A stretch of 64,000 bases of DNA, from NCBI GenBank assembly GCA_023416585.1, contig JAEZHM010000036.1, positions 1 to 64,000 of the forward strand. Reading direction: 5' to 3'. A program made the position numbers and the translations under genes. Positions 44,102 through 53,004 of this stretch are shown piece after piece. Positions within the stretch are counted from its first letter, which is position 1, and each line of letters opens with the position of its first letter. The stretch comes from Bacillota bacterium. GTDB lineage: Bacteria > Bacillota > Clostridia > Christensenellales > Aristaeellaceae. The notes under the pieces are model-generated. The model searched no databases, was not told the origin of the DNA, and was given only the letters and a program-made list of their open reading frames with translations.

Positions 44102-44527
44102 CTATAACAACGCGAAATGATCACTCTCGATGATTGATTTCATTTGACATAAGCAAAAGGGGTGTCCGGCGGGGTCAAACATAACTCTCCAATGATCATC
44201 AAATTGATTATCTGCGATTGCTGCACCGCATTGTACTGCATATTGAACCGCTTTTTCCAAGTCATTCACTGCGAAGTCTATATGCGCCATTTGTTGTTGA
44301 GCATCAGGCTTAACCGGCCATACAGGTGGTTTATACTCAGGATTTCGTTGAAACAAGATAGAAGGATATGCTCCCTGGTTCGTTCCCGGTGCGTATACAC
44401 ACGCCCATTCTTCATTGATAGACATTGTTTCCCACTTGAGCAGCGCTGCATAGAATTTGGCTAATTCATGCGGATCTATGCAATCCACCGTAAATGAGTA
44501 CATTTTGATTTTCAGTTCATCATTCAT
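44102..44527 (-). CDS. VOC (glyoxalase-like) family protein
   Basis: A 141-aa two-module VOC protein: YSFTVDCIDPHELAKFYAAL, MAHIDFAVNDLEKAV and VMFDPAGHPFCLCQ. The last block carries the C-terminal metal-ligand region. AGGAGG lies 9 nt before the ATG. Members include glyoxalases, fosfomycin-resistance proteins and dioxygenases; substrate unknown. Confidence 0.88.
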   Translation of the reverse strand: MNDELKIKMYSFTVDCIDPHELAKFYAALLKWETMSINEEWACVYAPGTNQGAYPSILFQRNPEYKPPVWPVKPDAQQQMAHIDFAVNDLEKAVQYAVQCGAAIADNQFDDHWRVMFDPAGHPFCLCQMKSIIESDHFALL

Positions 44528-44622
44528 AACGCCAATACCTCCTCATGTAGATTTCGTTCATTACCGATTGACTGACATATGATTTTCAAAATTATACCAT
44601 AAGTGAACATAAAACAAGATTT

Positions 44623-44847
44623 TCATTTTAACAAGCTTGTTTTCATCTTTTCCATTTCGGCGGCTTCTTTAGAATCCAGATAGATTTCGAAGGCTTCTTT
44701 ATAATCATTCAAATAAACTGCACAGCGAAGAATATCATCGTCATCCTCTTCGTTTTCTGCGATAACTATATCCTTTACAGCGCCTGCGGGAACAACAGTG
44801 GTGAATTGTGGGGCATTGGAAAAGCTGCCATAACTTATCCGAAAAAA
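44623..44847 (-). CDS. C-terminal part of the frameshifted membrane protein
   Basis: About 74 codons continuing the upstream protein in the -1 frame: ISYGSFSNAPQFTTVV, VKDIVIAENEEDDDDILRC and YKEAFEIYLDSKEAAEM. It has no ribosome-binding site of its own and only a TTG as a possible start, at 44853. It is best read as the missing end of the 44835-45584 protein. Confidence 0.55.
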   Translation of the reverse strand, partial: FFRISYGSFSNAPQFTTVVPAGAVKDIVIAENEEDDDDILRCAVYLNDYKEAFEIYLDSKEAAEMEKMKTSLLK

Positions 44848-45584
44848 ATCCAATCATGAAGGATGGTGCAGCCAGTGCTTTCAAAGAGGGGGGTTAATGC
44901 TTGGCGATTGATATCTTCTTTTATGTTTTTGTAATCACCCAGCCTTGCAATCTGCTTGCCAAGATAAGATCTTTTTTGCAGGAACTGTGATCTTAAGAGC
45001 AGTGTAAGAAAGACGGCCGCCAAAGCCGAGACTGCCATTACAGCAATAGCTGCAAAAGGCGATCCGGCGTCATAAAGCACATAGACATTTTCTGTACCAG
45101 GTGAAAACTGGTTTATGATTTGTGTGTTCAACTCCCGGTACTGGGATTGAACATGCACTGTGCCGGTATCTTCAAATATGCCTTCCGTACAAAAGAGCAC
45201 AGCATACCCATCACCTGCAAGCTGCCAAACATGATACTCTTTTTCGGAAGGCTTTGCATGAACAGGAACTTCCACATATGCCCCATTCATCATTGCTGAA
45301 AAGTTGCTGTTATTACTCGATGTCACCGTGAATGAGCCATGGGTATCATACGCCGAATCATACGTAAGCACACCATCCACATAGTCCTGGGCGCAGAAGC
45401 GGGACACCCGGTCTTTAGTGTCAAGTCTATAAAGTCCGTCTACATGCGGTTTAAGAAGATTGTAGGCGATGATTAGCGTCAAAACCCCAAAGGAAGCAGC
45501 AATAATCATTAGTATCAAACGGGACTTTTTGCGCTCAGCATGGATCTGTTTTTCTACCCACCGGTCCCTGTTGGCTTTACTCAT
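44835..45584 (-). CDS. Membrane protein, probably frameshifted at its C-terminus
   Basis: 249 aa as it stands. TM1 is at about 24-44 (LILMIIAASFGVLTLIIAYN), an extracytoplasmic region of about 130 aa follows, and TM2 has AVMAVSALAAVFLTLLLR. The frame ends DWIFFG at a run of seven T (44842-44848 on the plus strand as A). A -1 shift at T-TTT-TTC would join it to the next frame and give about 320 aa. This may be a mutation, a programmed shift or a read error. The start ATG at 45584 follows an AGGTATT site. Function unknown. Confidence 0.65.
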   Translation of the reverse strand: MSKANRDRWVEKQIHAERKKSRLILMIIAASFGVLTLIIAYNLLKPHVDGLYRLDTKDRVSRFCAQDYVDGVLTYDSAYDTHGSFTVTSSNNSNFSAMMNGAYVEVPVHAKPSEKEYHVWQLAGDGYAVLFCTEGIFEDTGTVHVQSQYRELNTQIINQFSPGTENVYVLYDAGSPFAAIAVMAVSALAAVFLTLLLRSQFLQKRSYLGKQIARLGDYKNIKEDINRQALTPLFESTGCTILHDWIFFG

Positions 45585-45641
45585 TGTATAATACCTGCCG
45601 CAATCGTATTTGCCGTTTTTTGCAAAAAAATAGTATACTAG

Positions 45642-45671
45642 ATTATACCAGCATGTATTGTTTCCAGTCAA
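45642..45671 (-). promoter_or_regulatory. Promoter of the membrane protein gene
   Basis: Minus-strand TTGACT (45666-45671), 18 nt, TATAAT (45642-45647), about 60 bp before the ATG. Confidence 0.65.
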
Positions 45672-45711
45672 TCAGCCTCGGGGCCAATGCCTTGCAAAGC
45701 GCCTTGTGCCA

Positions 45712-45719
45712 AACCGGTT
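45712..45719. promoter_or_regulatory. Upstream LacI-type operator half
   Basis: AACCGGTT palindrome, 91 bp from the main operator at 45803. Two operators at this distance could allow looping. Confidence 0.5.
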
Positions 45720-45802
45720 CAGCTTAAGCAGCATCTGATTAATTTTGTTAAACAATCGTAAATCAAATCACACAACCCTTTCATTTACTCGATTTTTCGC
45801 AC

Positions 45803-45814
45803 TAAACCGGTTTA
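45803..45814. promoter_or_regulatory. Main operator of the maltodextrin operon
   Basis: TAAACCGGTTTA, a perfect 12-bp palindrome with the CG centre typical of LacI-family sites, 11 bp upstream of the -35. A variant, AAACCGGCTTA, lies after the lacI-type gene at 52193-52203. Confidence 0.7.
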
Positions 45815-45825
45815 ACATTCGCCGG

Positions 45826-45855
45826 TTGACGGGCAGTTATTGCCGCAACTATAAT
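45826..45855 (+). promoter_or_regulatory. Promoter of the maltodextrin operon
   Basis: TTGACG (45826-45831), 18 nt, TATAAT (45850-45855), 58 bp before the binding-protein ATG. Confidence 0.7.
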
Positions 45856-45913
45856 CAATGGCATACAGGTGATTCTATCATCACATAGGGAATTGTATTA
45901 GGAGGGCACTCAG

Positions 45914-47092
45914 ATGAAAAGATTGGTGAGCCTGGTAACCGTTGCATTGCTCGTTTTTGGCGTTCTCTCTTTTGCCTTTGCACAAGAAACTGTCGCCTTA
46001 AAAGTGTGGGGCACGCAGGAAGATCAGGAACTGTTGGGCGAGCTTATCGAGCAGTTCAAAACGCAAAACCCCGATACCGCTTGGGATATTACGCTGGGTG
46101 TCGTGGGCGACGCGGATGCGAAAGCACGCTATTTGGAAGACCCTGCCGCAGCCGCAGATGTTTTCACCTTCCCGGATGATCAGCTCGTCGATTTAGTCAA
46201 AGCGGATGCTTTGTATGAGGTAACAAATAACCGCGACGCGATTGTTGCCGCCAACGCCGCCGGCTCCATACAGGCCGCATCCATCAACGGCGTTTTGTAC
46301 GGCTATCCGATGACCGCGGACAATGGCTACTTCCTGTACTACGATAAGTCCGTGTTCACGCAGGAAGATGTCCAAACGCTGGACGGCATGCTTGCCGCGG
46401 CGAATGCCGCCGGCAAAAAGGTACATATGGATGTATCCAACGGTTGGTATATCGCATCTTTCTTTTTAGGCGCAGGCTGCAAGCTGGATATCGATGCCGA
46501 TGGCAAGCAGGTTTGCGATTTTAATAACGCCAACGGCTTGGCGGCCGCAAAGGCGATCCTCGCGCTGTGTTCGGATCCTGCCTTTATCACGGGGGATGAC
46601 AGCGTTTTGCAGGGCAACATTGGCGATACGATCAGCGCCGGAATTTCCGGCACCTGGGTAGCCACCGCCATCAAAGAAAAGCTTGGTGAAAACTACGGCG
46701 CCAGCAAGCTCCCCACCTTTACGCTCAATGGCCAGCAAGTGCAGATGGGTTCATTCCTCGGCTGCAAGATCCTTGGCGTTAACACCCAAACCCAGCACCC
46801 TGTCGAGGCGATGAAACTGGCGGAGTTCCTTACCAGCGAGCAGTCGCAAATCCGCCGCTTCGAGGTACGCGGCTATGGTCCCTCCAACATTCAGGCGGCC
46901 CAGTCGGCGGGTGTGCAAAGCAACATCGCGCTGGCCGCACTGGCTGCGCAAAGCCAGTTTGCCACCAGCCAGCATGTGCTGGGCGCATACTGGGTTCCCG
47001 CGGAGGCGTTTGGGCAGCAAATGGAAGCCAAAACAGCCGATGATCTGCAGGGAATGCTGGATGCCCTGGTGGCCCAGGCAACAGCTCAGTAA
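45914..47092 (+). CDS. Maltodextrin ABC importer, binding protein (MalE-like)
   Basis: A 392-aa protein with a Sec signal peptide cut near AFA-QET and no lipobox. VALKVWGTQEDQELLGELIEQF and a MTADNGYFLYYDKSVF segment are MalE-like, as is YGASKLPTFTLNGQQVQMGSF. The GH13 enzyme and MalF/MalG-like permeases in the same operon make maltodextrin the likely ligand. GGAGG lies 9 nt before the ATG. Confidence 0.9.
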   Translation: MKRLVSLVTVALLVFGVLSFAFAQETVALKVWGTQEDQELLGELIEQFKTQNPDTAWDITLGVVGDADAKARYLEDPAAAADVFTFPDDQLVDLVKADALYEVTNNRDAIVAANAAGSIQAASINGVLYGYPMTADNGYFLYYDKSVFTQEDVQTLDGMLAAANAAGKKVHMDVSNGWYIASFFLGAGCKLDIDADGKQVCDFNNANGLAAAKAILALCSDPAFITGDDSVLQGNIGDTISAGISGTWVATAIKEKLGENYGASKLPTFTLNGQQVQMGSFLGCKILGVNTQTQHPVEAMKLAEFLTSEQSQIRRFEVRGYGPSNIQAAQSAGVQSNIALAALAAQSQFATSQHVLGAYWVPAEAFGQQMEAKTADDLQGMLDALVAQATAQ

Positions 47093-47101
47093 CCTTCTGC
47101 G

Positions 47102-47141
47102 GCCACGGCAGCGCCAAGCTTAGGCATGGCGCCGCCGTGGC
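47102..47141 (+). terminator. Hairpin between MalE-like and MalF-like genes
   Basis: A 14-bp stem with one mismatch (47102-47115 with 47128-47141), 12-nt loop, no T run. Most likely an mRNA stabiliser or attenuator. Confidence 0.6.
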
Positions 47142-47173
47142 GGGCTATTTCAACAAGGTGGAGAGTGAGTTGC

Positions 47174-48547
47174 ATGGCCGGTCCGGTACGAACGCTGCGC
47201 ACATATTCGGCGGAAATCGTGCGCATTTATCAGGAAGGCGACGCTTACACACGGCTTTCTTTTGCCGTGATGGGGCTGGGCTGCATCCGCCGCCGGCAAT
47301 ATCTCAAAGGGCTTCTCTATTTGGCGTTTGAGGTGCTCTTTTTTGTTTTTCAAAACCGTTTTGGCTCTGTCTACCTTTCGAAATTCGCCACGCTGGGCGT
47401 CAATGCACAGCAAAAAGTATGGGACGAGGCAAAGCAGATTTATCTGCGCATACCCGGTGACAATTCCATGCTCATTTTGCTGTTTGGCGTACTGTCCATT
47501 GCGGCGGTGTTCGCTTTCCTGGTTGTCTGGCGGATGAACCTGCGCTCTGCTTTTCATGTGCAGCGGGCAAGCCAAAACGGCAAGCATGTCAACAATGCCC
47601 TGGAAGATATCAAAACGCTGCTGAACGAGCGTTTTCACATTACGCTGCTTTCACTGCCAATGCTCTCATTGGCGTTGTTTACGGTTTTACCCACGTTGTT
47701 TATGATTTTGATCGCGTTCACCAACTTTGACAAGAACCATCAGCCGCCCGGCAATCTGTTTACATGGGTCGGCCTGGCCAACATCGGCGATGTGTTCTGG
47801 GATAACGCCATCAAGAGCCATACGTTTTTCAGCATCCTGGGTTGGACGATCGCGTGGGCCGTTTTGGCGACCTTTACCAACTACATCCTTGGGATGCTGC
47901 TTGCGATCCTCATCAACCAAAAAGGCGTGCGCTTAAAGCAAATGTGGCGTACCATTTTCGTGATCGCCATCGCCATACCGCAGTTTGTAAGCCTTTTGCT
48001 CATTTCCCGCATGCTGGAGCCGATGGGCATCGTCAATATCATCCTCCAAAGGCTTAACATCACGTCCGAACCCATTCCATTCCTGACAAACCCTGCCTGG
48101 GCGCGGCTGGTGGTCGTTGCGGTGAATATGTGGATCGGCATCCCTTATACCATGCTTTCCTTCAGCGGCATCCTGATGAACATACCGGCCGACCTGTACG
48201 AAAGCGCTGCCATTGACGGCGCGGGCCCGGTACGGCGGTTTTTGAATATCACGCTGCCCTACATGGTCTTTGTGACCGCGCCTGCCACCATTACCACCTT
48301 TGTGACCAATTTCAATAACTTTAACGTGATCTACCTGCTCACCGCCGGCGGTCCGTGGACGCTGGAATATTACCAGGGCGGCAAGACCGACCTGTTGGTG
48401 ACCTGGCTGTACAAACTGACGGTTGATCAGCAGGACTTCGCGCTTGCCTCCACCATCGGCATATTCATCTTCATGATCGTATCCGTACTGTCGCTGTCGG
48501 TGTACAACCTGACCGGCTCTGTGCGCAGGGAGGATGAGTTTAAATGA
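47174..48547 (+). CDS. Maltodextrin permease 1 (MalF-like)
   Basis: A 457-aa permease. An N-terminal extension of about 150 aa has two hydrophobic segments before the six-span core, as in Bacillota MalF. EAA loop: ESAAIDGAGPVRRFLNITLPYM; the TAGGPWT block follows. The start is uncertain: ATG at 47174 or GTG at 47165, which sits closer to AAGGTGGAG. It overlaps the next gene by 4 bp. Confidence 0.9.
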   Translation: MAGPVRTLRTYSAEIVRIYQEGDAYTRLSFAVMGLGCIRRRQYLKGLLYLAFEVLFFVFQNRFGSVYLSKFATLGVNAQQKVWDEAKQIYLRIPGDNSMLILLFGVLSIAAVFAFLVVWRMNLRSAFHVQRASQNGKHVNNALEDIKTLLNERFHITLLSLPMLSLALFTVLPTLFMILIAFTNFDKNHQPPGNLFTWVGLANIGDVFWDNAIKSHTFFSILGWTIAWAVLATFTNYILGMLLAILINQKGVRLKQMWRTIFVIAIAIPQFVSLLLISRMLEPMGIVNIILQRLNITSEPIPFLTNPAWARLVVVAVNMWIGIPYTMLSFSGILMNIPADLYESAAIDGAGPVRRFLNITLPYMVFVTAPATITTFVTNFNNFNVIYLLTAGGPWTLEYYQGGKTDLLVTWLYKLTVDQQDFALASTIGIFIFMIVSVLSLSVYNLTGSVRREDEFK

Positions 48548-49392
48548 TCCCAAAACGGACAAAGCCAAAGCGCGCCATTGCCGCCCATATCACCCTGCTT
48601 TTCCTGGCCATTCTGTGGATGCTGCCGGTGGCCTGGCTTGTAATCAGCTCGCTGCGCGCGGAGCCCGGTGCTTACACCAGCTATATCCTACCCAAGGGTT
48701 GGACGCTTCGCAACTACATCCGCCTGTTTACCGAAACAAGTCTGTTCAATTTCCCGCGGTGGTTTGCCAACACGCTGTTTGTTGCCAGCATCAGCTGCCT
48801 GATAACAACCATCCTCACCCTGATGGTCGCCTACACCTATTCCCGCTTGCGCTTCAAAATGCGCAGGGCGCTGATGAACGTTTCGCTGGTGCTGGGCATG
48901 TTTCCCGGCTTTATGAGCATGATCGCCATCTACCATTTTATGAAGGCCATCGGCCTGAACCAGTCTCTGGCGGCGCTGATCATGGTATACTCCGGCGGTT
49001 CCGCCTTAGGGTACTACATTGCCAAGGGCTTTTTTGATACCATCCCCCTCTCGCTGGATGAAGCCGCCACCTTGGACGGCGCAAGCCGCCATATCATCTT
49101 TTGGCGGATCATTCTCCCCAACGCCAAACCCATTGTGGCCACGACCGCCATCAACGCATTCATCGCGCCCTGGGTGGACTTTATCTTTGTTTCTGTGATC
49201 ATGAAGGACAACTATGCCAATTACACCGTCGCCAAGGGCTTGTACGCCATGGTGGACAAGGCAAATATCTACCAGTACTATACGCGTTTTTGCGCAGGTG
49301 CCGTTCTGGTGGCAATACCCATCGTTCTTTTGTTTATCCGGCTGCAAAAATTTTATGTGGCCGGGGTAACGGGCGGCGCTGTAAAACAATAG
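48544..49392 (+). CDS. Maltodextrin permease 2 (MalG-like)
   Basis: A 282-aa six-span permease with EAA loop EAATLDGASRHIIFWRIILP and the C-terminal VAGVTGGAVKQ. It is translationally coupled to MalF (ATGA). No ATPase is in the operon. Confidence 0.92.
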   Translation: MIPKRTKPKRAIAAHITLLFLAILWMLPVAWLVISSLRAEPGAYTSYILPKGWTLRNYIRLFTETSLFNFPRWFANTLFVASISCLITTILTLMVAYTYSRLRFKMRRALMNVSLVLGMFPGFMSMIAIYHFMKAIGLNQSLAALIMVYSGGSALGYYIAKGFFDTIPLSLDEAATLDGASRHIIFWRIILPNAKPIVATTAINAFIAPWVDFIFVSVIMKDNYANYTVAKGLYAMVDKANIYQYYTRFCAGAVLVAIPIVLLFIRLQKFYVAGVTGGAVKQ

Positions 49393-49414
49393 CGGATTTA
49401 TAAGGAGGAAACAC

Positions 49415-51124
49415 ATGCACCTGTCTGCTGTGGAACATATTCCCATGAGCCGGTATGCCTTCGCGCTGGATGAAAGCACGCTGGTTCTGCGCCTGCGTTC
49501 ATCGCGGGGCGATTTGGTCCGTTGCACGCTGCGGTACGGCGACCGCGCTTTAAGCGACCAGGATTTTATCTTTGCGGCACAGCCGATGGCCATTGTTGCG
49601 CAGGATACGCTTTACGACTGGTTTGAAACCACCCTGACCGTCCCTTTTGCCCGTGTATGCTACTACTTTGAGCTTGATGACGGTGCTGCGGTGGTGGATT
49701 ACTGGGGCGATCCGCTTCAGATTGCCGATACCGTGGCCCGCTCCGACTACTTTCAATTCCCCTACATTCACCGCAACGATCTTGCGGATGTTCCCGCTTG
49801 GGCGAAGGATGCGATTGTATACAACATCTTTCCTGACAGCTTTGCAAGCGGCAAGCGAAGCCTGGCAGCGCAGCCTGGCGGCAGGGCGTATCAGGGCATT
49901 CCGGTACACAGCCGCCTTGGCGGCACGCTGGAAGGAATTTTGCAAAATCTGGATTACATTGCCGATCTAGGCTTTACCCTAATATACCTCAACCCAATCT
50001 TTGCCGCCGAATCCTACCACAAATACGACCTGTTGGACTATTACCACATCGACCCCTGCTTCGGCACGGATGAGCAATTTCGGCATCTGGTTGCATCCTG
50101 TCATGCGCGTGGCATAAAGGTGCTCATCGACGGGGTGTTCAACCATGCCGGATGGAACTTTTTTGCCTTTGCCGATGTGGTGGAGAACGGGCGGGCATCC
50201 AAGTACTGGGACTGGTTTTATGATGTAAGGGAGCCGGTACAAAGGCCGGCGCCGGGGCAAAAACCGGATTACGCCTGTTTTGCCTATGTGCCGCAAATGC
50301 CCAAAACCAACACTGCCAACCCTGAGCTGCGCGATTATTTTTGCAATGTGGGCCGGTATTGGATACGTGAGTTCGGCATTGATGGCTGGCGGCTGGATGT
50401 TGCCAACGAGGTGGATGACGCGTTTTGGCGTGCTTTTAACAGTGCTGTACGGGCGGAAAAGCAGGATGCGCTGATCATTGGCGAGGTGTGGGAAAATGCC
50501 TCGCATTATATGGAGCGCGGGCTGATGGACTCCGCCATGAACTATGACCTGCGCAAATACTGCCGCCGCTTTTTTGCCGAGCAGCGGATCGACGCCTGCG
50601 AATTTGACGCCTGCGTAACACAGATGCGTATGCGGTACCGTACTCCCTATGCTTTTACACAGTTGAACCTGCTGGACAGCCACGATGTAAGCCGCTTCCT
50701 TTCGCTATGCCAAGGGGACGAGAGCAGGCTGCGCCTTGCGGTGGTATTCCAGATGACCTTTATTGGCATGCCCTGTGTGCTTTATGGGGATGAGCAGGGC
50801 CTCACCGGGGTTTCCGAGAACGAGTACCGCCGTCCCATTCCCTGGGGCGAGGCATTTCACCCCCTGCACGCATTTTACCGTGCGCTGATCGCGATTCGAA
50901 AATCGCATGATGCATTGCGCCGCGGAACGTATCAAACGCTCAGCGCTGCTCCAGGCAGCAAGCTCTACGTGTATTGCCGAAAGGACGCCTCTGAACGCGT
51001 CATCATCGCGGTCAACTGCGGTGATGATGCGCAGCCTTATAGCAGTGGTGGTCGTATCCTGTTACAAAGCGGCTGGCAAAATGGTATACTACAACCGCAG
51101 GGATATGCTATTACAATAGACTAG
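49415..51124 (+). CDS. GH13 neopullulanase/cyclomaltodextrinase-type alpha-glycosidase
   Basis: A 569-aa cytosolic enzyme. An N-terminal beta domain (to about 120) of the CBM34 kind precedes the TIM barrel. Region I is DGVFNHAG (239-246), region II GWRLDVANEV with nucleophile Asp328, region III GEVWE with acid Glu357, and region IV LDSHDV with Asp424. It hydrolyses imported maltodextrins, cyclodextrins or pullulan pieces. AAGGAGG precedes the ATG, 22 bp after malG. Confidence 0.93.
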   Translation: MHLSAVEHIPMSRYAFALDESTLVLRLRSSRGDLVRCTLRYGDRALSDQDFIFAAQPMAIVAQDTLYDWFETTLTVPFARVCYYFELDDGAAVVDYWGDPLQIADTVARSDYFQFPYIHRNDLADVPAWAKDAIVYNIFPDSFASGKRSLAAQPGGRAYQGIPVHSRLGGTLEGILQNLDYIADLGFTLIYLNPIFAAESYHKYDLLDYYHIDPCFGTDEQFRHLVASCHARGIKVLIDGVFNHAGWNFFAFADVVENGRASKYWDWFYDVREPVQRPAPGQKPDYACFAYVPQMPKTNTANPELRDYFCNVGRYWIREFGIDGWRLDVANEVDDAFWRAFNSAVRAEKQDALIIGEVWENASHYMERGLMDSAMNYDLRKYCRRFFAEQRIDACEFDACVTQMRMRYRTPYAFTQLNLLDSHDVSRFLSLCQGDESRLRLAVVFQMTFIGMPCVLYGDEQGLTGVSENEYRRPIPWGEAFHPLHAFYRALIAIRKSHDALRRGTYQTLSAAPGSKLYVYCRKDASERVIIAVNCGDDAQPYSSGGRILLQSGWQNGILQPQGYAITID

Positions 51125-51134
51125 GAGGCTCGCC

Positions 51135-52148
51135 ATGGCCGTGACGATCCGGGATGTGGCAAAGCAAGCAGGTGTTTCTCCTGCCACCGTTTCAATGGTT
51201 CTGAACGGAAAGCATGCCATTTCCCAGCCCACGCGGGAGCGGGTGCTGCGCGCCATTGCCCAAATGCAATACACGCCGAATGGGCGGGCGCGAAGTTTTG
51301 CGCAAAAAGCTACGCACCAGATCCTTTTTTTAAACGAGCTGGAGCGCAATATCGCGTATCAGACGCCCCATACCTTCGAAATCATGGTGGGTATGGAGCG
51401 CAAGCTGCAGGAAAAGGGGTATTCGCTGCTGCTTGAGCACGCCACGCGCGGCAACGCGGCGGAGTGCGTCGAGCATTGGATGGGCGGCAAGCTGGCGGAT
51501 GGCGTGGTATTGCACGCCTCCGTCATCAGCAAACGCCTTGCGGCAGCGGTGGCTAAAAGCGGCTATCCCCACGTGGTGATCGGGCAGCCGGCTTTTGAAA
51601 GCCAGGTATGCTGGATTGATACCAACCACCAGCTGGCCGGCGAGGTCGCGGCGCAGCATTTGCTGCACCAGGGATATCGGAAAATCGCCTTCCTGGGCGT
51701 CAAGGAAGGCGACCGTATCTCACAGATGCGGTTTCTGGGCTTTTGCCGCGTGCTGGAGGCGCAGGAGATGAATGTACCCCCACAACTGATCGGCCGCGGG
51801 GATGCGACTTATCACGAGGGGATTCGTATGACCAGAAAGCTCCTTGACCAGCATGAGCCCATAGACGCCATCCTGTGCGCAAGCAACCCTGTGGCGCTGG
51901 GCTGCCTCACTTGCCTGCAAAGCATGGATGTCCTTGTGCCGCAGGACGTTGGGCTCATGACCTTTGATAATTATCCCTTTCCGCTGCTGTCCAACCCACA
52001 GCTTACAGTAGTCGATATCAACATGTATGACATGGGCAAGAAAATAGGAAGCTTTATTGTGGACAAGATCAAAAAGCCATCTTTGCAAACCCAGTCCTTT
52101 ACAACGCTGCCAGAGCTGCTCGTGCGTGAATCCACCAGAAAAGCATAA
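51135..52148 (+). CDS. LacI-family regulator of the maltodextrin operon
   Basis: A 337-aa regulator: HTH TIRDVAKQAGVSPATVSM with the hinge region to about 60, then a periplasmic-binding-fold sensor (to LLVRES). It is the last gene of the operon (AGGAGG, 10 bp gap) and should bind TAAACCGGTTTA upstream of malE and respond to a maltodextrin, which is inference by position. Confidence 0.92.
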   Translation: MAVTIRDVAKQAGVSPATVSMVLNGKHAISQPTRERVLRAIAQMQYTPNGRARSFAQKATHQILFLNELERNIAYQTPHTFEIMVGMERKLQEKGYSLLLEHATRGNAAECVEHWMGGKLADGVVLHASVISKRLAAAVAKSGYPHVVIGQPAFESQVCWIDTNHQLAGEVAAQHLLHQGYRKIAFLGVKEGDRISQMRFLGFCRVLEAQEMNVPPQLIGRGDATYHEGIRMTRKLLDQHEPIDAILCASNPVALGCLTCLQSMDVLVPQDVGLMTFDNYPFPLLSNPQLTVVDINMYDMGKKIGSFIVDKIKKPSLQTQSFTTLPELLVRESTRKA

Positions 52149-52182
52149 ACGCTTCGGCATTGCATGCCGAAGCGTTTTCTTT
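52147..52182 (+). terminator. Terminator of the maltodextrin operon
   Basis: A perfect 14-bp stem (52147-52160 with 52164-52177), loop TGC, T-rich tail. It overlaps the last bases of the regulator gene. Confidence 0.9.
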
Positions 52183-52233
52183 TACGAACTTCAAACCGGC
52201 TTAGGTTTTTGCTAGCGGGCCCTATTTTGCGCG

Positions 52234-52881
52234 TCATACAACATATTTATCGTAACCAAGCTTTAAAAGCGCCTCATAGGAAGCCATAATCTTGGCTGGA
52301 ATCTGCTGGGGAATTTGATAGCCCAGCCTTGCAAACGCATCCATCCGCTGAAAATCCCCCACCAGGCTGTCGATGATCTCTTTTTCTTCCACACCGTCTT
52401 TAAGCATACCGGCCACATAATCCTCCAAGGCCGGGTTGCCAGGCGCTATCACAACCTCCACCTCCGGCCACTGCTTTTGAAGCGCCGCCCATACCCGGCG
52501 GGTCATGTAGGGCTTGTGGACAGCAATGATTTTCTTTGGGGTCATTCCCCTGCTTTCAAACATTCCTTTGGCGAAATGAATATTCTCGCCTGTATTTGTG
52601 GCCTTGTTTTCCACCAAAATGGCTTCAGGCGGAACGCCTTCTTTCACAGCGATTTCGGCAAAAAGTTCTGCCTCCGGCTTTGGAAAAACCCCCAAGGTAC
52701 CCTTGCCAAGATACCCCGTGAACAAAATCACAGGCGCCCACCCAGCCTTGTACAACTTAGCGGCGCGGCTGGCTATGGTTTGATCGTGGCTGCCAAAGCC
52801 AACGATAGCGTCCGCAGGCGAAAGGGGATGTTCCATGTATAAATAGTCCCATAAATCTTTTAAATAGCCATATTTATCCAT
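52234..52881 (-). CDS. YdcF-like (DUF218) protein
   Basis: A 215-aa protein with the DUF218 blocks AIVGFGSHDQTIASRAAKLY, VILFTGYLGKG, ENKATNTGENIHFAK and IIAVHKPYMTRR. YdcF of E. coli binds S-adenosylmethionine; the family's reaction is not settled. The ATG at 52881 has AAGGG upstream. It is last in the importer operon (about 120 bp after the ATPase), so it may act on the imported solute. Confidence 0.85.
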   Translation of the reverse strand: MDKYGYLKDLWDYLYMEHPLSPADAIVGFGSHDQTIASRAAKLYKAGWAPVILFTGYLGKGTLGVFPKPEAELFAEIAVKEGVPPEAILVENKATNTGENIHFAKGMFESRGMTPKKIIAVHKPYMTRRVWAALQKQWPEVEVVIAPGNPALEDYVAGMLKDGVEEKEIIDSLVGDFQRMDAFARLGYQIPQQIPAKIMASYEALLKLGYDKYVV

Positions 52882-53004
52882 TATTGCGTCCCTTCGATTT
52901 TGGATTTCTTGGGGGTTAAAAGAACCAGGCTTCCATGAATGGCCATGGATGCTGCCCGTATACAACCGCCCTTACGGCAAAGTTTGGATTGATTACGCTC
53001 CTAT

